Notes: generated from the sequence alone by a model not told the origin. DNA of 64,000 nt from Palleniella muris (GCF_004792655.1 NZ_SRZC01000006.1:92721-156720); one strand, 5' to 3'; shown: positions 30,946 to 40,078, counted from the stretch's first letter. Translations and numbers: made by a program.

Positions 30946-32850
30946 CTATTTCAGATAATCCTCGAAATACTGTGTGATTCGCTCATGCAAATGGACAGAT
31001 GCATGTCCACGCATGTTATGCCCCTCACCCGGATAAACAAAGAAATCAGGCTGAGTGCCTGCCTTCACACAAGCGTCAAGGAACTGCAAAGCATGCTGTG
31101 GCACGACTGTCGGGTCGTTCATACCGATAATAATCTGCAGCTTGCCCTTCAGATTCTTTGCTTTGTCAAGCAAAGATGTTTGGGCATAGCCTTCCGGATT
31201 GGTCTCAGGAGTGTCCATATAACGCTCGCCATACATCACCTCATACCATTTCCAGTCTATCACCGGTCCGCCGGCAACACCTACTTTGAACACATCCGGA
31301 TAGGTTGTCATCAATGATGTCGTCATGAATCCGCCAAAGCTCCAGCCATGAACACCAAGTCTTTCCATGTCAACGTAAGGCAATGTACGCAGGAAATCCA
31401 CACCCTTCATCTGGTCTTTCATCTCCTCCTGTCCGAGATGCCTGAATGTCACCTGCTCAAACTCCCTGCCACGGTTCTCCGAACCACGGTTGTCAAGAAT
31501 GAAAAGGATATATCCCTTCTGTGCCATGTATGTCTCCCAGGAACGGGAGCCCCAATGCCATGATGCCTCAACGTTATGGGCATGAGGTCCGCCATAGACA
31601 TAAACGACTGTCGGATATTTCTTTGTTTCGTCAAAATCCGGTGGCAGCACAAGACGGTAATAGAGGTCTGTTGTTCCGTCAGCAGCCTTTATCGAACCGC
31701 ATTTGTACGTTGGAACGGCATATCCCTCCCATGGATTAGGCGAAACGAAATACTCCTTTCGTGTCTTCTTCACCGTATTTATGATGTCGTATGCACGCGG
31801 AGTGTCAGGTGTGGAATACACATCCACCAACTGCGTGCCGTCATCTGAGAGAATGCCATAATGAACGCCCTTGCCGTTGTCAAGAAGGGTACGTTTGCCA
31901 TTCATGTCAAGTGCAAAGAGATTGCTTTGCAAAGGGTTCAGCTCATTGGAGCGGATTATGACGGATTTGTTCTTCTTGCAGAATCCGAGAATCTCCATGT
32001 TGACATAGTTTCCATTGGTCAGCTGCTTCAGAAGTTTGCCGTCTGTATTATACAAGTACAGATGTCTGTACCCATCCGTGTCGCTCCACAATATGAACTT
32101 GTTGGAGTCCCAAGGCAGGAAAGCAACAGGATGAAGAGGCTCTACGTATTTGTCATTATGCTCTGTGTATAGGGTCTTGACTTTCTTGCCTGTCTCCGCA
32201 TCATAGACATCCAACGAAGTGTCAGTCTGGTCGCGGTTCACTTCAAACAGATAAATGCTTCTGTTGTCCGGTGACCAGCAGATATTCGTGAAATAACGGT
32301 CTGTCACATCTCCGAGCTCCAGCCACACTGTCTTTGCTGTCTTCATGTCATAGACACCGACAGTGACCTTGTGGCTCTTCATTCCTGCCATAGGATACGC
32401 GTCCGGCTCCACAGCAGCCACACGCTCAAAGGTGTTCACCTGCGGATAGTCCGTGACCATTGACTGGTCCATACGATAGAAAGCAAACCGTGACTTGTCA
32501 GGAGAAAGGAATATGCCACTGTTGATTCCGAACTCATTCCTATGGACAGCCTCGCCATAAACAAGCTGACGGCTGCCGTCAGTGGTAACCTGCTGCGGCT
32601 CATTGCCGACAGCTGTCTGCACATATATATTATGTTCACGCGTGAACACCTGCGGGTAGCCCTTCGGTTTCGTCAGCGTGTCACTGTTCACCAGCTTGTT
32701 GCCGTCCCACCAAAGGCGGAGGTATTTCGGTGACATCTGCCTGAAGTTCTTGCCGCCGAAATTCAAATCCTCAAGTGTGAACTGCTTCTGCTGCGCATTG
32801 ATGCCCAGTGTTGCCACAGTCATTGCCATTGCAAGAATAATACGTTTCAT
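30946..32850 (-). CDS. S9 family dipeptidyl-peptidase IV-like serine protease, shortened
   Basis: Cleaves X-Pro dipeptides, or similar, from peptide N-termini in the periplasm. It has a signal peptide (ending near G-I-N-A-Q), an N-terminal propeller and a C-terminal alpha/beta hydrolase. The triad is complete: S504 in G-W-S-F-G-G, D579 in G-M-N-D-P-T, H611 in G-E-G-H-N-M. Motif V-H-R-N-E-F-G for substrate N-terminus recognition is kept. At 634 residues it is about 90 residues shorter than usual S9B enzymes of the order. Comparing landmarks, the missing part lies between about residues 48 and 75 of the protein, where W-D-G-N-K-L runs almost directly into the strand before I-Y-V-Q-T. The frame is intact, so it looks like an in-frame loss of one or two propeller blades. 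It starts 3 nt after the THUMP gene stop. Confidence 0.88.
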   Translation of the reverse strand: MKRIILAMAMTVATLGINAQQKQFTLEDLNFGGKNFRQMSPKYLRLWWDGNKLVNSDTLTKPKGYPQVFTREHNIYVQTAVGNEPQQVTTDGSRQLVYGEAVHRNEFGINSGIFLSPDKSRFAFYRMDQSMVTDYPQVNTFERVAAVEPDAYPMAGMKSHKVTVGVYDMKTAKTVWLELGDVTDRYFTNICWSPDNRSIYLFEVNRDQTDTSLDVYDAETGKKVKTLYTEHNDKYVEPLHPVAFLPWDSNKFILWSDTDGYRHLYLYNTDGKLLKQLTNGNYVNMEILGFCKKNKSVIIRSNELNPLQSNLFALDMNGKRTLLDNGKGVHYGILSDDGTQLVDVYSTPDTPRAYDIINTVKKTRKEYFVSPNPWEGYAVPTYKCGSIKAADGTTDLYYRLVLPPDFDETKKYPTVVYVYGGPHAHNVEASWHWGSRSWETYMAQKGYILFILDNRGSENRGREFEQVTFRHLGQEEMKDQMKGVDFLRTLPYVDMERLGVHGWSFGGFMTTSLMTTYPDVFKVGVAGGPVIDWKWYEVMYGERYMDTPETNPEGYAQTSLLDKAKNLKGKLQIIIGMNDPTVVPQHALQFLDACVKAGTQPDFFVYPGEGHNMRGHASVHLHERITQYFEDYLK

Positions 32851-32853
32851 AAA

Positions 32854-34494
32854 TCAATCCTTCCCGAACATTTTCTTTCTGTCAGCGAAACCACGTCCGG
32901 AACCTTCACGGCGAGGACGCATTGGCTTCTTTTCACCATAGCCTTTGTCGTCGAAACGGCTTCCCTTACGTTCAAAACCTCCACGGCGATTTTTCTTGTC
33001 GTTATCAAAACGCTTGCCGTCTTTGCGGCGGTCATCACGGAATTCCCTGCGGCGCTCATCGTTTCTGCCATAGTCCCTGCCCTCACGGCGCTCGCCACCA
33101 CGGTCACGTCGCTCACGGAAATCCGCCTTGCCTATCCTATGGTCAAGCGAGTGGAAATGGAATGAGCGTATGTCCTCGTCGTCGTAATCATCGACATTGC
33201 CTGAACGCATCGCCTTGTATTTGCGTTCAAGCGCCTTTTCCTTTTCGCGCTCATCGTCACCGTCCATACGGCTCTGCTCACGGTTTCCTTTCACATAGCG
33301 CTTCTCGGAATTGAATTTCCTGTCATCACCGGTCTTCACATCCCCACCTTCCTTACGGAAATCAGAGAACTTGCCGCCAAAGAGAGAATACTTGCGGAAC
33401 TCGCATTCCAAAGAGCCATTGTACACAGGAATCTTCTGTGAAGGCTTCAGCCCGATAGCCTCGAAGCACTCTTCCTTATAAGACAGTATCCATGCGTCAT
33501 TGCCCTGGAACTGATGCTTCAGGCGCTCGCCTATCATCTTATATGTGCCGAGAAGGTTCTGTGTGGAGATTCTCTCACCATAAGGAGGGTTGCTGACAAG
33601 AATAGCCGGTTCTGCAGGCTGCTGGAAATCCTTGAAATCAGCACATTCCACCTCTATGCATTTGGTCAGTCCTGCTGCCTTGACATTCAGTCGGGCAGTG
33701 TTCACCGCCTTTATGTCACAGTCATACCCCTTGATTTTATGCACGAACTCACGCTCCTGTGAATCATCATTGTATATTTCGTCAAAAAGGTCTTTGTCGA
33801 AATCTGCCCATTTCTCAAAGGCATATTCCTTGCGGAACACACCCGGAGCCATGTTCTGCGCTATGAGTGCTGCCTCGATAAGCAATGTTCCCGAACCGCA
33901 CATAGGATCGATGAAGTCCGTTTCACCTTTCCAGCCTGTCATAAGTATCATACCTGCTGCAAGCACTTCATTCAGCGGAGCTTCCACCTGTTCCTGACGA
34001 TAGCCGCGACGGTGGAGCGACTCACCGGAGGAGTCAAGCGACAGTGTGCACTCATTCCCCGCGATATGTATGTTAAGCCTCAAGTCCGGGTTCGCCACGG
34101 AGATGTTAGGACGGCGTCCGCCCTTTTCCCTGAACTGGTCGACAATGGCATCCTTAACCTTGTAAGTGACGAAGCGCGAATTGCGGAACTCATCAGAATA
34201 GACGACAGAGTCCACTGAGAATGTGGAACTCGCCGTGATATACTCGCTCCAGTCAACGGCTTTCACGCCTTCATAAACCTCATCCGCCGAATTGGCTTTG
34301 AAGCGTCTGATAGGCTTCAGTATCCTGATTGCCGTATGCAACTGGAAGTTTGCACGGTACATCATCTCCTTGTCACCAGTGAACGACACCATACGGCATC
34401 CTATCTGGACATTGTCGGCACCAAGTTCTGTCAACTCTTTTGCCAGTACATTCTCAAGACCCATGAAGGTCTTAGCTATCATTTCAAATTCCAT
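32854..34494 (-). CDS. THUMP-domain class I RNA methyltransferase with basic tail
   Basis: Probable 23S rRNA guanine-N2 methyltransferase (RlmL N-terminal half / YcbY-like) using SAM. 546 residues: N-terminal ferredoxin-like and THUMP part (about 1-160), then a Rossmann methyltransferase with D196-P-M-C-G-S-G202 (SAM loop) and N302-P-P-Y-G-E-R (target-base motif). From about residue 385 to the end the chain becomes a low-complexity Arg/Asp/Lys/Gly-rich tail (R-R-E-F-R-D-D-R-R-K-D, R-R-G-G-F-E-R-K-G), likely disordered and RNA-binding. This tail is not part of the enzyme core. The gene is 99 nt after cysE and 3 nt before the peptidase gene on the reverse strand. Confidence 0.93.
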   Translation of the reverse strand: MEFEMIAKTFMGLENVLAKELTELGADNVQIGCRMVSFTGDKEMMYRANFQLHTAIRILKPIRRFKANSADEVYEGVKAVDWSEYITASSTFSVDSVVYSDEFRNSRFVTYKVKDAIVDQFREKGGRRPNISVANPDLRLNIHIAGNECTLSLDSSGESLHRRGYRQEQVEAPLNEVLAAGMILMTGWKGETDFIDPMCGSGTLLIEAALIAQNMAPGVFRKEYAFEKWADFDKDLFDEIYNDDSQEREFVHKIKGYDCDIKAVNTARLNVKAAGLTKCIEVECADFKDFQQPAEPAILVSNPPYGERISTQNLLGTYKMIGERLKHQFQGNDAWILSYKEECFEAIGLKPSQKIPVYNGSLECEFRKYSLFGGKFSDFRKEGGDVKTGDDRKFNSEKRYVKGNREQSRMDGDDEREKEKALERKYKAMRSGNVDDYDDEDIRSFHFHSLDHRIGKADFRERRDRGGERREGRDYGRNDERRREFRDDRRKDGKRFDNDKKNRRGGFERKGSRFDDKGYGEKKPMRPRREGSGRGFADRKKMFGKD

Positions 34495-34593
34495 ATCTTG
34501 TTTTGGATGTATTCTTTTCTTACTTTCTCCTTTGCTTTATTTATCGAAAGACATTTCCAACAGCCACTTTCCGCCGATGAAAACCATCCGACA

Positions 34594-35475
34594 TCACTTT
34601 TTCTGTACTATCATATCCCCGGGTTTCGTGCTTTCCGTCACCCATATATTTCCTCCGATGACAGTGCCTTTGCCAATGGTTATACGACCAAGAACCGTGG
34701 CATTACTATAGACTATGACATCATCTTCCAAAATAGGATGGCGTGGAATGCCCTTGATTGGGTTGCCTTCCTCGTCCAACGGGAAACTTTTTGCGCCGAG
34801 CGTCACACCCTGATAGAGCTTCACATTGTTGCCGATGATGCACGTTGCGCCGATAACGACACCTGTACCGTGGTCGATGGTGAAATGATGACCTATCGTC
34901 GCGCCGGGATGGATGTCTATGCCTGTCTCCGAATGCGCCATCTCTGTCAGTATGCGCGGTATAAGCGGGACACCCTGAACGAATAATTCGTGAGCCAAAC
35001 GGTAGTTGGTCATTGCACGGATGCATGGGTAGCAGGAGATTATCTCGCCATAGTTTTCCGCCGCAGGGTCACCGTTGTAAGCAGCCTCAACGTCAGTGGC
35101 AAGAATGGTCTGCAACTCCGGAAGTTTCTCTATCACCCCGGTGGCTATCTCCCCTGCCCTTCTCCGCATGCTGCAAATGTCCAATTCTTCCTCAGAAAAG
35201 CACAGACCAGCCAAAATCTGGTCGACCAGCAGTTCATAAAGTTGCTGCAGACCGGCTCCGATAGGGTATTTCAATGAATGGATAAGAACGTTCGACTTTC
35301 CGAAATATCCCGGAAAAACAATCGCACGTGTAATGTCAATAATCTCACCAAGCACCTTGCTTGAAGGCAGCGGACGCCCCTCTCTATGCTCATGATAGAG
35401 TTTCCATATGGCGCAGTTGGATGACAGTTTCCCTGCCAGTTCCGCCAGTTTCTGGTCTGCAAGTCTAAGAGCCAT
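34594..35475 (-). CDS. cysE: Serine O-acetyltransferase
   Basis: Makes O-acetylserine from serine and acetyl-CoA, the first committed step of cysteine synthesis. 293 residues: an N-terminal helical domain with C-Y-P-C-I-R-A and Y-R-L-A-H-E-L (about 140-165), then a left-handed beta helix with hexapeptide repeats, I-D-I-H-P-G-A-T-I-G-H-H-F and H-G-T-G-V-V-I-G-A-T (catalytic His/Asp region near residue 190), V-K-L-Y-Q-G-V-T-L-G-A, ending I-V-Q-K-K. Length is as usual for the longer Bacteroidales form. A consensus promoter lies about 95 nt upstream on the same strand, making cysE the likely first gene of the reverse-strand train to 27857. It diverges from an SLC13 permease that could carry sulfate. 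Confidence 0.95.
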   Translation of the reverse strand: MALRLADQKLAELAGKLSSNCAIWKLYHEHREGRPLPSSKVLGEIIDITRAIVFPGYFGKSNVLIHSLKYPIGAGLQQLYELLVDQILAGLCFSEEELDICSMRRRAGEIATGVIEKLPELQTILATDVEAAYNGDPAAENYGEIISCYPCIRAMTNYRLAHELFVQGVPLIPRILTEMAHSETGIDIHPGATIGHHFTIDHGTGVVIGATCIIGNNVKLYQGVTLGAKSFPLDEEGNPIKGIPRHPILEDDVIVYSNATVLGRITIGKGTVIGGNIWVTESTKPGDMIVQKK

Positions 35476-35568
35476 TGTCTATTGTTTTATCAGCAAAGCG
35501 CCCTCCCCTACACGACGTCATGCCACACCATTTCCGCACACGCCGCCGGCAAAGAGCCTATTATGTTG

Positions 35569-35599
35569 CAAAGTTACAGTTTTTTTCGCTAATTCCAAA
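35569..35599 (-). promoter_or_regulatory. Promoter for cysE gene train
   Basis: Reverse strand TTTG at 35599-35596, a 19-bp gap, TAACTTTG at 35576-35569. A strong consensus promoter with a leader of about 85 nt. Confidence 0.8.
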
Positions 35600-35674
35600 A
35601 CATACGACACCTATTTTTATAAATAAGTGACACAAATCAGTGTGAAAACCGTACGCTGCAGGGCAGTGCTGCGC

Positions 35675-35762
35675 CCAAAGGTGACCTTTCACACTGTAAT
35701 AGATAACCTTTTGCACCATGAAAGGTAACACTTTACAGAGTAAAAGGTTACCTTTCGTTAGA
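35675..35762. repeat. Array D of 22-bp GGTNACC units
   Basis: Four units start at 35675, 35697, 35719 and 35741 at exact 22-bp spacing. Cores are GGTGACC, GATAACC, GGTAACA and GGTTACC. It lies in the divergent region between cysE and the permease, upstream of both promoters. It is the only array of the six placed between divergently transcribed genes. Confidence 0.9.
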
Positions 35763-36000
35763 ATGACCATCAAAGATACATAACAATTTGATTATAAACA
35801 ACTTGTGAAAACATAGACATTCATTTTCCGAATGCACAGCAAGCTACCCTCACAGAAACACATTTCCATGCCTTTGCGGACATGGGGCAATATGCTGATT
35901 TTGTGGCATGCAGCAGTATCCCGGCACACATGGAGTTAGAAGAAAATGCTATTAATTCAAAAACTTTGCAAAAAAACGTGGGCAATAGAGGATTTTTACT

Positions 36001-36008
36001 TAACTTTG
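36001..36008 (+). promoter_or_regulatory. -7 box for SLC13 permease gene
   Basis: TAACTTTG, about 35 nt before ATG 36044. No good -33 element is seen. The preceding GGATTTTTACT resembles that before 25372. Confidence 0.5.
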
Positions 36009-36043
36009 TTGACAGAATACGCAATAAAACACTGAAAAAACAG

Positions 36044-37876
36044 ATGACTGAAACACTTGTTGTGCTACTTATCACGGTAGCAATGTTCATACACGGGAAA
36101 GTGCGTCCTGACCTTGTCGCACTATGCGCCCTCGTCTCACTAAGGCTTCTTGGCATACTGACTCCCGAGGAGGCGACATCGGGCTTCACATCGTCGGTAG
36201 TGGTGATGATGGTCGGACTGTTCGTCATCGGAGGGGCTATCCTGCAGACAGGATTGGCAAAGGCCGTGAGCCAGCGCATCATAAAACTTGCGGGAGGGAA
36301 CGACACGGCACTGTTCATACTCGTGGTGCTTGTGACAGCTGTAGTCGGAGCGTTCATAAGCAACACAGGCACAGTGGCTTTGATGATGCCTATCGTGGTG
36401 AGCATGGCTGCCCAATCGGGCATACAGGCATCACGACTGCTTATGCCACTGGCGTTTGCCAGCAGCCTTGGCGGCATGCTCACGCTTATCGGAACACCGC
36501 CGAACCTTGTCATTCAGGAGTCACTCATCGAGCATGGCTACAAGCCTTTGGAGTTCTTCTCCTTCACTCCTGTCGGCATAATCTGCATAGTCATCGGCAT
36601 AATTGTCATGTTCCCTCTCAGCAAACTGTTCCTTTACAAGAAAAAGAATGCAGGGAGCGAGACCGACGGACACAGGAAAACACTTGAAGAACTTGCGGAA
36701 GAATACAACCTCAGCAATGGTGTCAGGCGTTATATCATAACCGACAGTTCGGACATCAAGGAAAAGACGGTCGCCGAACTGAACCTGCGCAACACTTACG
36801 GGCTGTCGATTCTTGAGATAAGGAACGAGAGCAACCTGCGCGGCGGGCTTATCCGCAACGTGACACAGAGCATCGCCACTCCGGAAAAGATACTCGCCAA
36901 GGGGGACATCATCTACCTTATGGGCAGCAAAGAAAGGATGGACGAGTTTGCAAAGAAGGCGCGCATAAAGAAAATGGATGGCAAGGGGATGGACTTCTAT
37001 GACCTCGGCATAACAGAGATTGTGCTTGTCCCGCGGTCAAGGCTTATCGGGACAAAGCTTGCCGGGTCAGGATTCCGCGAGAAATACAACATCAATGTGC
37101 TTGGGATAAAGCGCAACAAGGACTACATAATGGACAATCTTGCCGACAAGCGCCTGCTTGCCGGTGATGTGCTTCTTGTGCAGGGAAAGTGGAGCAACAT
37201 AGAGAAACTTGACCATGAGGAGACCGATTGGGTCGTTCTCGGGCATCCTGAAAAGCATGCCATGCAGGCGACTCTTGACTACAAGGCTCCGCTTGCTGCC
37301 GTAATCATGCTTGCCATGGTCGCCGCTATGGTGTTCGACTTCATCCCTATCCCACCTTCCACCGCGGTTATCACTGCCGGACTGCTGACTGTCCTGACGG
37401 GATGCTTCCGCAACATCAATGCCGCCTACAACACAGTAAACTGGGAAAGCATCATCCTTATAGCAGCAATGATGCCGATGTCCATCGCCTTGGAGAAGAC
37501 GGGAACATCGGCACTCATATCTCATTCTCTTGTTGAAGCATTGGGAAGCATGGGACCTACGGTGCTGCTGTGCGGCATTTATTTCACGACATCGTTGCTC
37601 ACAATGTTCATAAGCAACACTGCCACCGCCGTACTTATGGCTCCTATTGCAATGACTGCTGCCATAGAAATCGGTGCAAGCCCTTATCCGTTCCTCTTTG
37701 CCGTAACTCTCGGAGCGAGCATGTGCTTCGCTTCTCCGTTCTCAACACCGCCAAACGCATTGGTGATGCATGCCGGAGGGTACAGGTTCAGTGACTACAT
37801 CAAAGTCGGACTGCCGCTACAGATTATCATAGGCATTGCCATGACTTTCATCCTGCCATTGCTTTTTGAGTTCTAA
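36044..37876 (+). CDS. SLC13/DASS-type permease with two RCK_C (TrkA-C) domains
   Basis: 610-residue inner-membrane anion or dicarboxylate symporter; the substrate is not fixed by the sequence. The N-terminal half has membrane helices and the S-N-T-G-T-V-A and G-T-P-P-N-L motifs (about 104-155) that form one substrate half-site. Two regulatory TrkA-C/RCK-like domains follow at about residues 229-310 and 322-395. The second membrane half has matching S-N-T-A-T-A-V and S-T-P-P-N-A motifs (about 525-570). The frame opens at 35882, but ATG 36044 (M-T-E-T-L-V-V-L-L) is taken because the -7 box lies at 36001 and the upstream residues are not family-like. Its position opposite cysE suggests sulfate, by inference only. 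Confidence 0.9.
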   Translation: MTETLVVLLITVAMFIHGKVRPDLVALCALVSLRLLGILTPEEATSGFTSSVVVMMVGLFVIGGAILQTGLAKAVSQRIIKLAGGNDTALFILVVLVTAVVGAFISNTGTVALMMPIVVSMAAQSGIQASRLLMPLAFASSLGGMLTLIGTPPNLVIQESLIEHGYKPLEFFSFTPVGIICIVIGIIVMFPLSKLFLYKKKNAGSETDGHRKTLEELAEEYNLSNGVRRYIITDSSDIKEKTVAELNLRNTYGLSILEIRNESNLRGGLIRNVTQSIATPEKILAKGDIIYLMGSKERMDEFAKKARIKKMDGKGMDFYDLGITEIVLVPRSRLIGTKLAGSGFREKYNINVLGIKRNKDYIMDNLADKRLLAGDVLLVQGKWSNIEKLDHEETDWVVLGHPEKHAMQATLDYKAPLAAVIMLAMVAAMVFDFIPIPPSTAVITAGLLTVLTGCFRNINAAYNTVNWESIILIAAMMPMSIALEKTGTSALISHSLVEALGSMGPTVLLCGIYFTTSLLTMFISNTATAVLMAPIAMTAAIEIGASPYPFLFAVTLGASMCFASPFSTPPNALVMHAGGYRFSDYIKVGLPLQIIIGIAMTFILPLLFEF

Positions 37877-37890
37877 AGGACAATAAAAAA

Positions 37891-37967
37891 CTGTTGCAAA
37901 TTACTTTATATTTACGCTCTGTTTATATCAAAACAGATGTTTTTCAATATAAAGTAATTTGCAACAG
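37891..37967. terminator. Bidirectional terminator, perfect 21-bp inverted repeat
   Basis: Arms at 37891-37911 and 37947-37967 are exact reverse complements over 21 bp. The 35-nt interior holds a second hairpin, CTGTTT / AAACAG. It lies between the converging permease and exported-protein genes. The T-run is weak on both sides. Confidence 0.75.
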
Positions 37968-37992
37968 TTACTTATTACCCAGCAGACTTTTC

Positions 37993-38907
37993 TTATCTGT
38001 GACCGCCACCATTGCCTCCGAAACCGCCGGAGCTACGTGTAGCACTGCTATTGGAACTGCCACGGGAGCCACCACTGAAACTGCCTCCTGAGCGGGAACC
38101 TGAGCTACTGCCATGGGAACGGTTGGAACTGCCGCTTGTCACACTACGGTTGGAACTGCTGCCTGAGAAGGAGCGTGACGGAGTGAAGTTGCTTGAACTG
38201 CGGTTGGAACTACGGTTCACATCGCCTGCCGTACGCCTTGTGCTGCTTTCGCGCACTCTGTCAGCATCGCGGCGGTGCCCTTTGTTATGCTGCGAGTTAA
38301 AGCCGGATGAGCCTTTGCGGTGGTTCACATCACGGTTGGAGTGACCACGGCCGAAAGAGACATTGGGTCTGCTGTGCAAGCCATTTGAGTGATGTCCGCG
38401 CTTGCTGTCAAACACAGCACGCATTCCGCGATGGTGTGAGCCGGAGAAAGTCCTGCCATGGTACCATGAGCGTCCTCCGTTTCTGTGCCAAGCATGTCCG
38501 CCACGGTATGTAGTGTAGAAATGCGGACGGCTGAAATAGAAGAAATTATGGTGAGGATAGTGGGCAAAGATACGGAAATGCCAGTAGCCGCTGCCCCAAT
38601 ATAACGGGCGGTAGAAATATTCCAGTCCGCAGAATGTACGGTATTGCCAGTCAAGGAGTATGTACGAAAGGTCAAGATTGCGGCGGCGCCAATACTCGGA
38701 ATAGACGTCATCGGCCGTCGTGACGGACATCAGGTAGTCGAGGTTGATCTCGAAGGCTGCCTCATACTGTGACTCCGTAAGGTCCAGTTCGTAAGCCATC
38801 TTGTCCGTAAGGAACAAGGCTTTCTCACGTGCCTGTTCGTAACTCATGGCACGTGCCGACATGATTACGGAAATCATCATTGCGAAGGAGAGAAGAATCT
38901 TTTTCAT
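37993..38907 (-). CDS. Exported protein with Ser/Arg/Gly/His-rich tail
   Basis: 304 residues, not recognised as an enzyme. A signal peptide ends near M-S-A-R-A at about residue 20. Residues 22-85 form a helical domain (Y-E-Q-A-R-E-K-A-L-F-L-T-D-K-M-A-Y-E-L) that resembles the Spy/CpxP-like or DUF3106-like helical exported domain, a weak similarity. Then come aromatic Tyr/His/Phe-rich stretches (about 90-145, W-H-F-R-I-F-A-H-Y) and about 160 residues rich in Ser, Arg, Gly, His and Asn. The tail is low complexity and probably disordered or surface-binding. Start 38907 is preferred over an earlier Met because the signal peptide then lies at the N-terminus. It has a perfect consensus promoter at 38993-39024 and is monocistronic. 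Confidence 0.8.
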   Translation of the reverse strand: MKKILLSFAMMISVIMSARAMSYEQAREKALFLTDKMAYELDLTESQYEAAFEINLDYLMSVTTADDVYSEYWRRRNLDLSYILLDWQYRTFCGLEYFYRPLYWGSGYWHFRIFAHYPHHNFFYFSRPHFYTTYRGGHAWHRNGGRSWYHGRTFSGSHHRGMRAVFDSKRGHHSNGLHSRPNVSFGRGHSNRDVNHRKGSSGFNSQHNKGHRRDADRVRESSTRRTAGDVNRSSNRSSSNFTPSRSFSGSSSNRSVTSGSSNRSHGSSSGSRSGGSFSGGSRGSSNSSATRSSGGFGGNGGGHR

Positions 38908-38992
38908 AACCGTATGTTTTTTATTGTTGTTGCTTTTGCCTTTCCATGGCATTATCCGGCATGCGTGCTGCGGAATGCTTCTTTCTATGCTG

Positions 38993-39024
38993 CAAAGTTA
39001 CTGCCAAAAGGGCAAAAGAGCAAA
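38993..39024 (-). promoter_or_regulatory. Promoter for exported protein gene
   Basis: Reverse strand TTTG at 39024-39021, exactly 20 bp, TAACTTTG at 39000-38993. Leader about 80 nt. Confidence 0.85.
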
Positions 39025-39055
39025 GGTGATTTTCCTAATAGCGGTGGGAAAATCC

Positions 39056-40078
39056 CTAAACATTCATTAACAGCCACGCCATGTATGCCACAAAGCCGGC
39101 TGCCAGCACCGCACCTTCCCAACGTTCCATGGTCTTGTTTGTGAAAGAGAATACATACAGTGCAAGTGCACTTATGAACAGTGTGGCAAGGTCAACAGTG
39201 GAGATGCCGGAAGGACTGAGAGGCACGATGACGGATGTAAGGCCCAGTATCAGCATGATGTTGAACACGCATGAGCCGATGACATTGCCCAATGCCATCG
39301 ATGTGCTGCCCTTCCAAGCGGCGACAACGCTTGTTGCCAGTTCCGGGAGGGATGTTCCTGCACCAAGTATGGTTATACCGATTACTGCCTCCGAGACACC
39401 TAACGACTGTGCGAAACGTGTCGCCGAACCAACAAAGATGTCTGCACCGACAACAAGTTCTGCAAGACCAATGATAATAAGAAGCGGTGCAAAAGCACGC
39501 AATCTGCCATTCAACGCACGGGCTTTGCCTATCAATGTGCTGCTTGTTCCTGACTCTTGCGGCATTACAGTGGCAGAAGTGCTTCCGGCAGATGTGCTTT
39601 TCCGCTTCTTTGTCACTGTGGCGGCAAGCAGCTGTATGCTGCGGAGCATATACCATATATACATGACGAACATGGCAACCATTAGCCATCCCTCGCCTCG
39701 TGTCATTGTCCCGTCGGCAAGAAAGAATATGAGTGCCACTGTCGCACAGAACGCAAAAGGCAGGTCACGGCGGATGGTTGACATCTCGACAGACATCGGA
39801 TGAATCACGGCACATACACCAACGACAAGCAGCACATTGAAAATGTTGCTTCCGACGACATTGCCGACTGCCATGTCTGACGTGCCGTTCAGCGCGGAAG
39901 CCATGGAAACACAGAATTCAGGCATAGATGTGCCGAAGGCGACGATGGTGAGTCCGATGACCAACTCCGGCATGTGGAACTTACGCGCGACACTCACAGA
40001 ACCTTCCGTAAGGTTGTCTGCACCGCGCAGCACAACAACTATGCCTACTAACATCAAGATTATATCTGCAATATTCAT
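39056..40078 (-). CDS. Calcium/sodium antiporter, CaCA family
   Basis: Exchanges Na+ or H+ for Ca2+ across the inner membrane (YrbG type). 340 residues with about ten helices in two homologous halves. The alpha repeats carry the ion-binding acids: G-T-S-M-P-E in the first half (about residue 54) and G-A-G-T-S-L-P-E in the second (about residue 234), each followed by an N-x-x-G-S-x-x-F-N segment (G-N-V-V-G-S-N-I-F-N and G-N-V-I-G-S-C-V-F-N). The second repeat has Cys where Asn is more usual, a small deviation. ATG 40078 is used; a TTG five codons upstream in the same frame is not convincing. The central loop (about 150-185) is Ser/Thr-rich. A DUF5606 gene with a terminator lies upstream. Confidence 0.92.
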   Translation of the reverse strand: MNIADIILMLVGIVVVLRGADNLTEGSVSVARKFHMPELVIGLTIVAFGTSMPEFCVSMASALNGTSDMAVGNVVGSNIFNVLLVVGVCAVIHPMSVEMSTIRRDLPFAFCATVALIFFLADGTMTRGEGWLMVAMFVMYIWYMLRSIQLLAATVTKKRKSTSAGSTSATVMPQESGTSSTLIGKARALNGRLRAFAPLLIIIGLAELVVGADIFVGSATRFAQSLGVSEAVIGITILGAGTSLPELATSVVAAWKGSTSMALGNVIGSCVFNIMLILGLTSVIVPLSPSGISTVDLATLFISALALYVFSFTNKTMERWEGAVLAAGFVAYMAWLLMNV

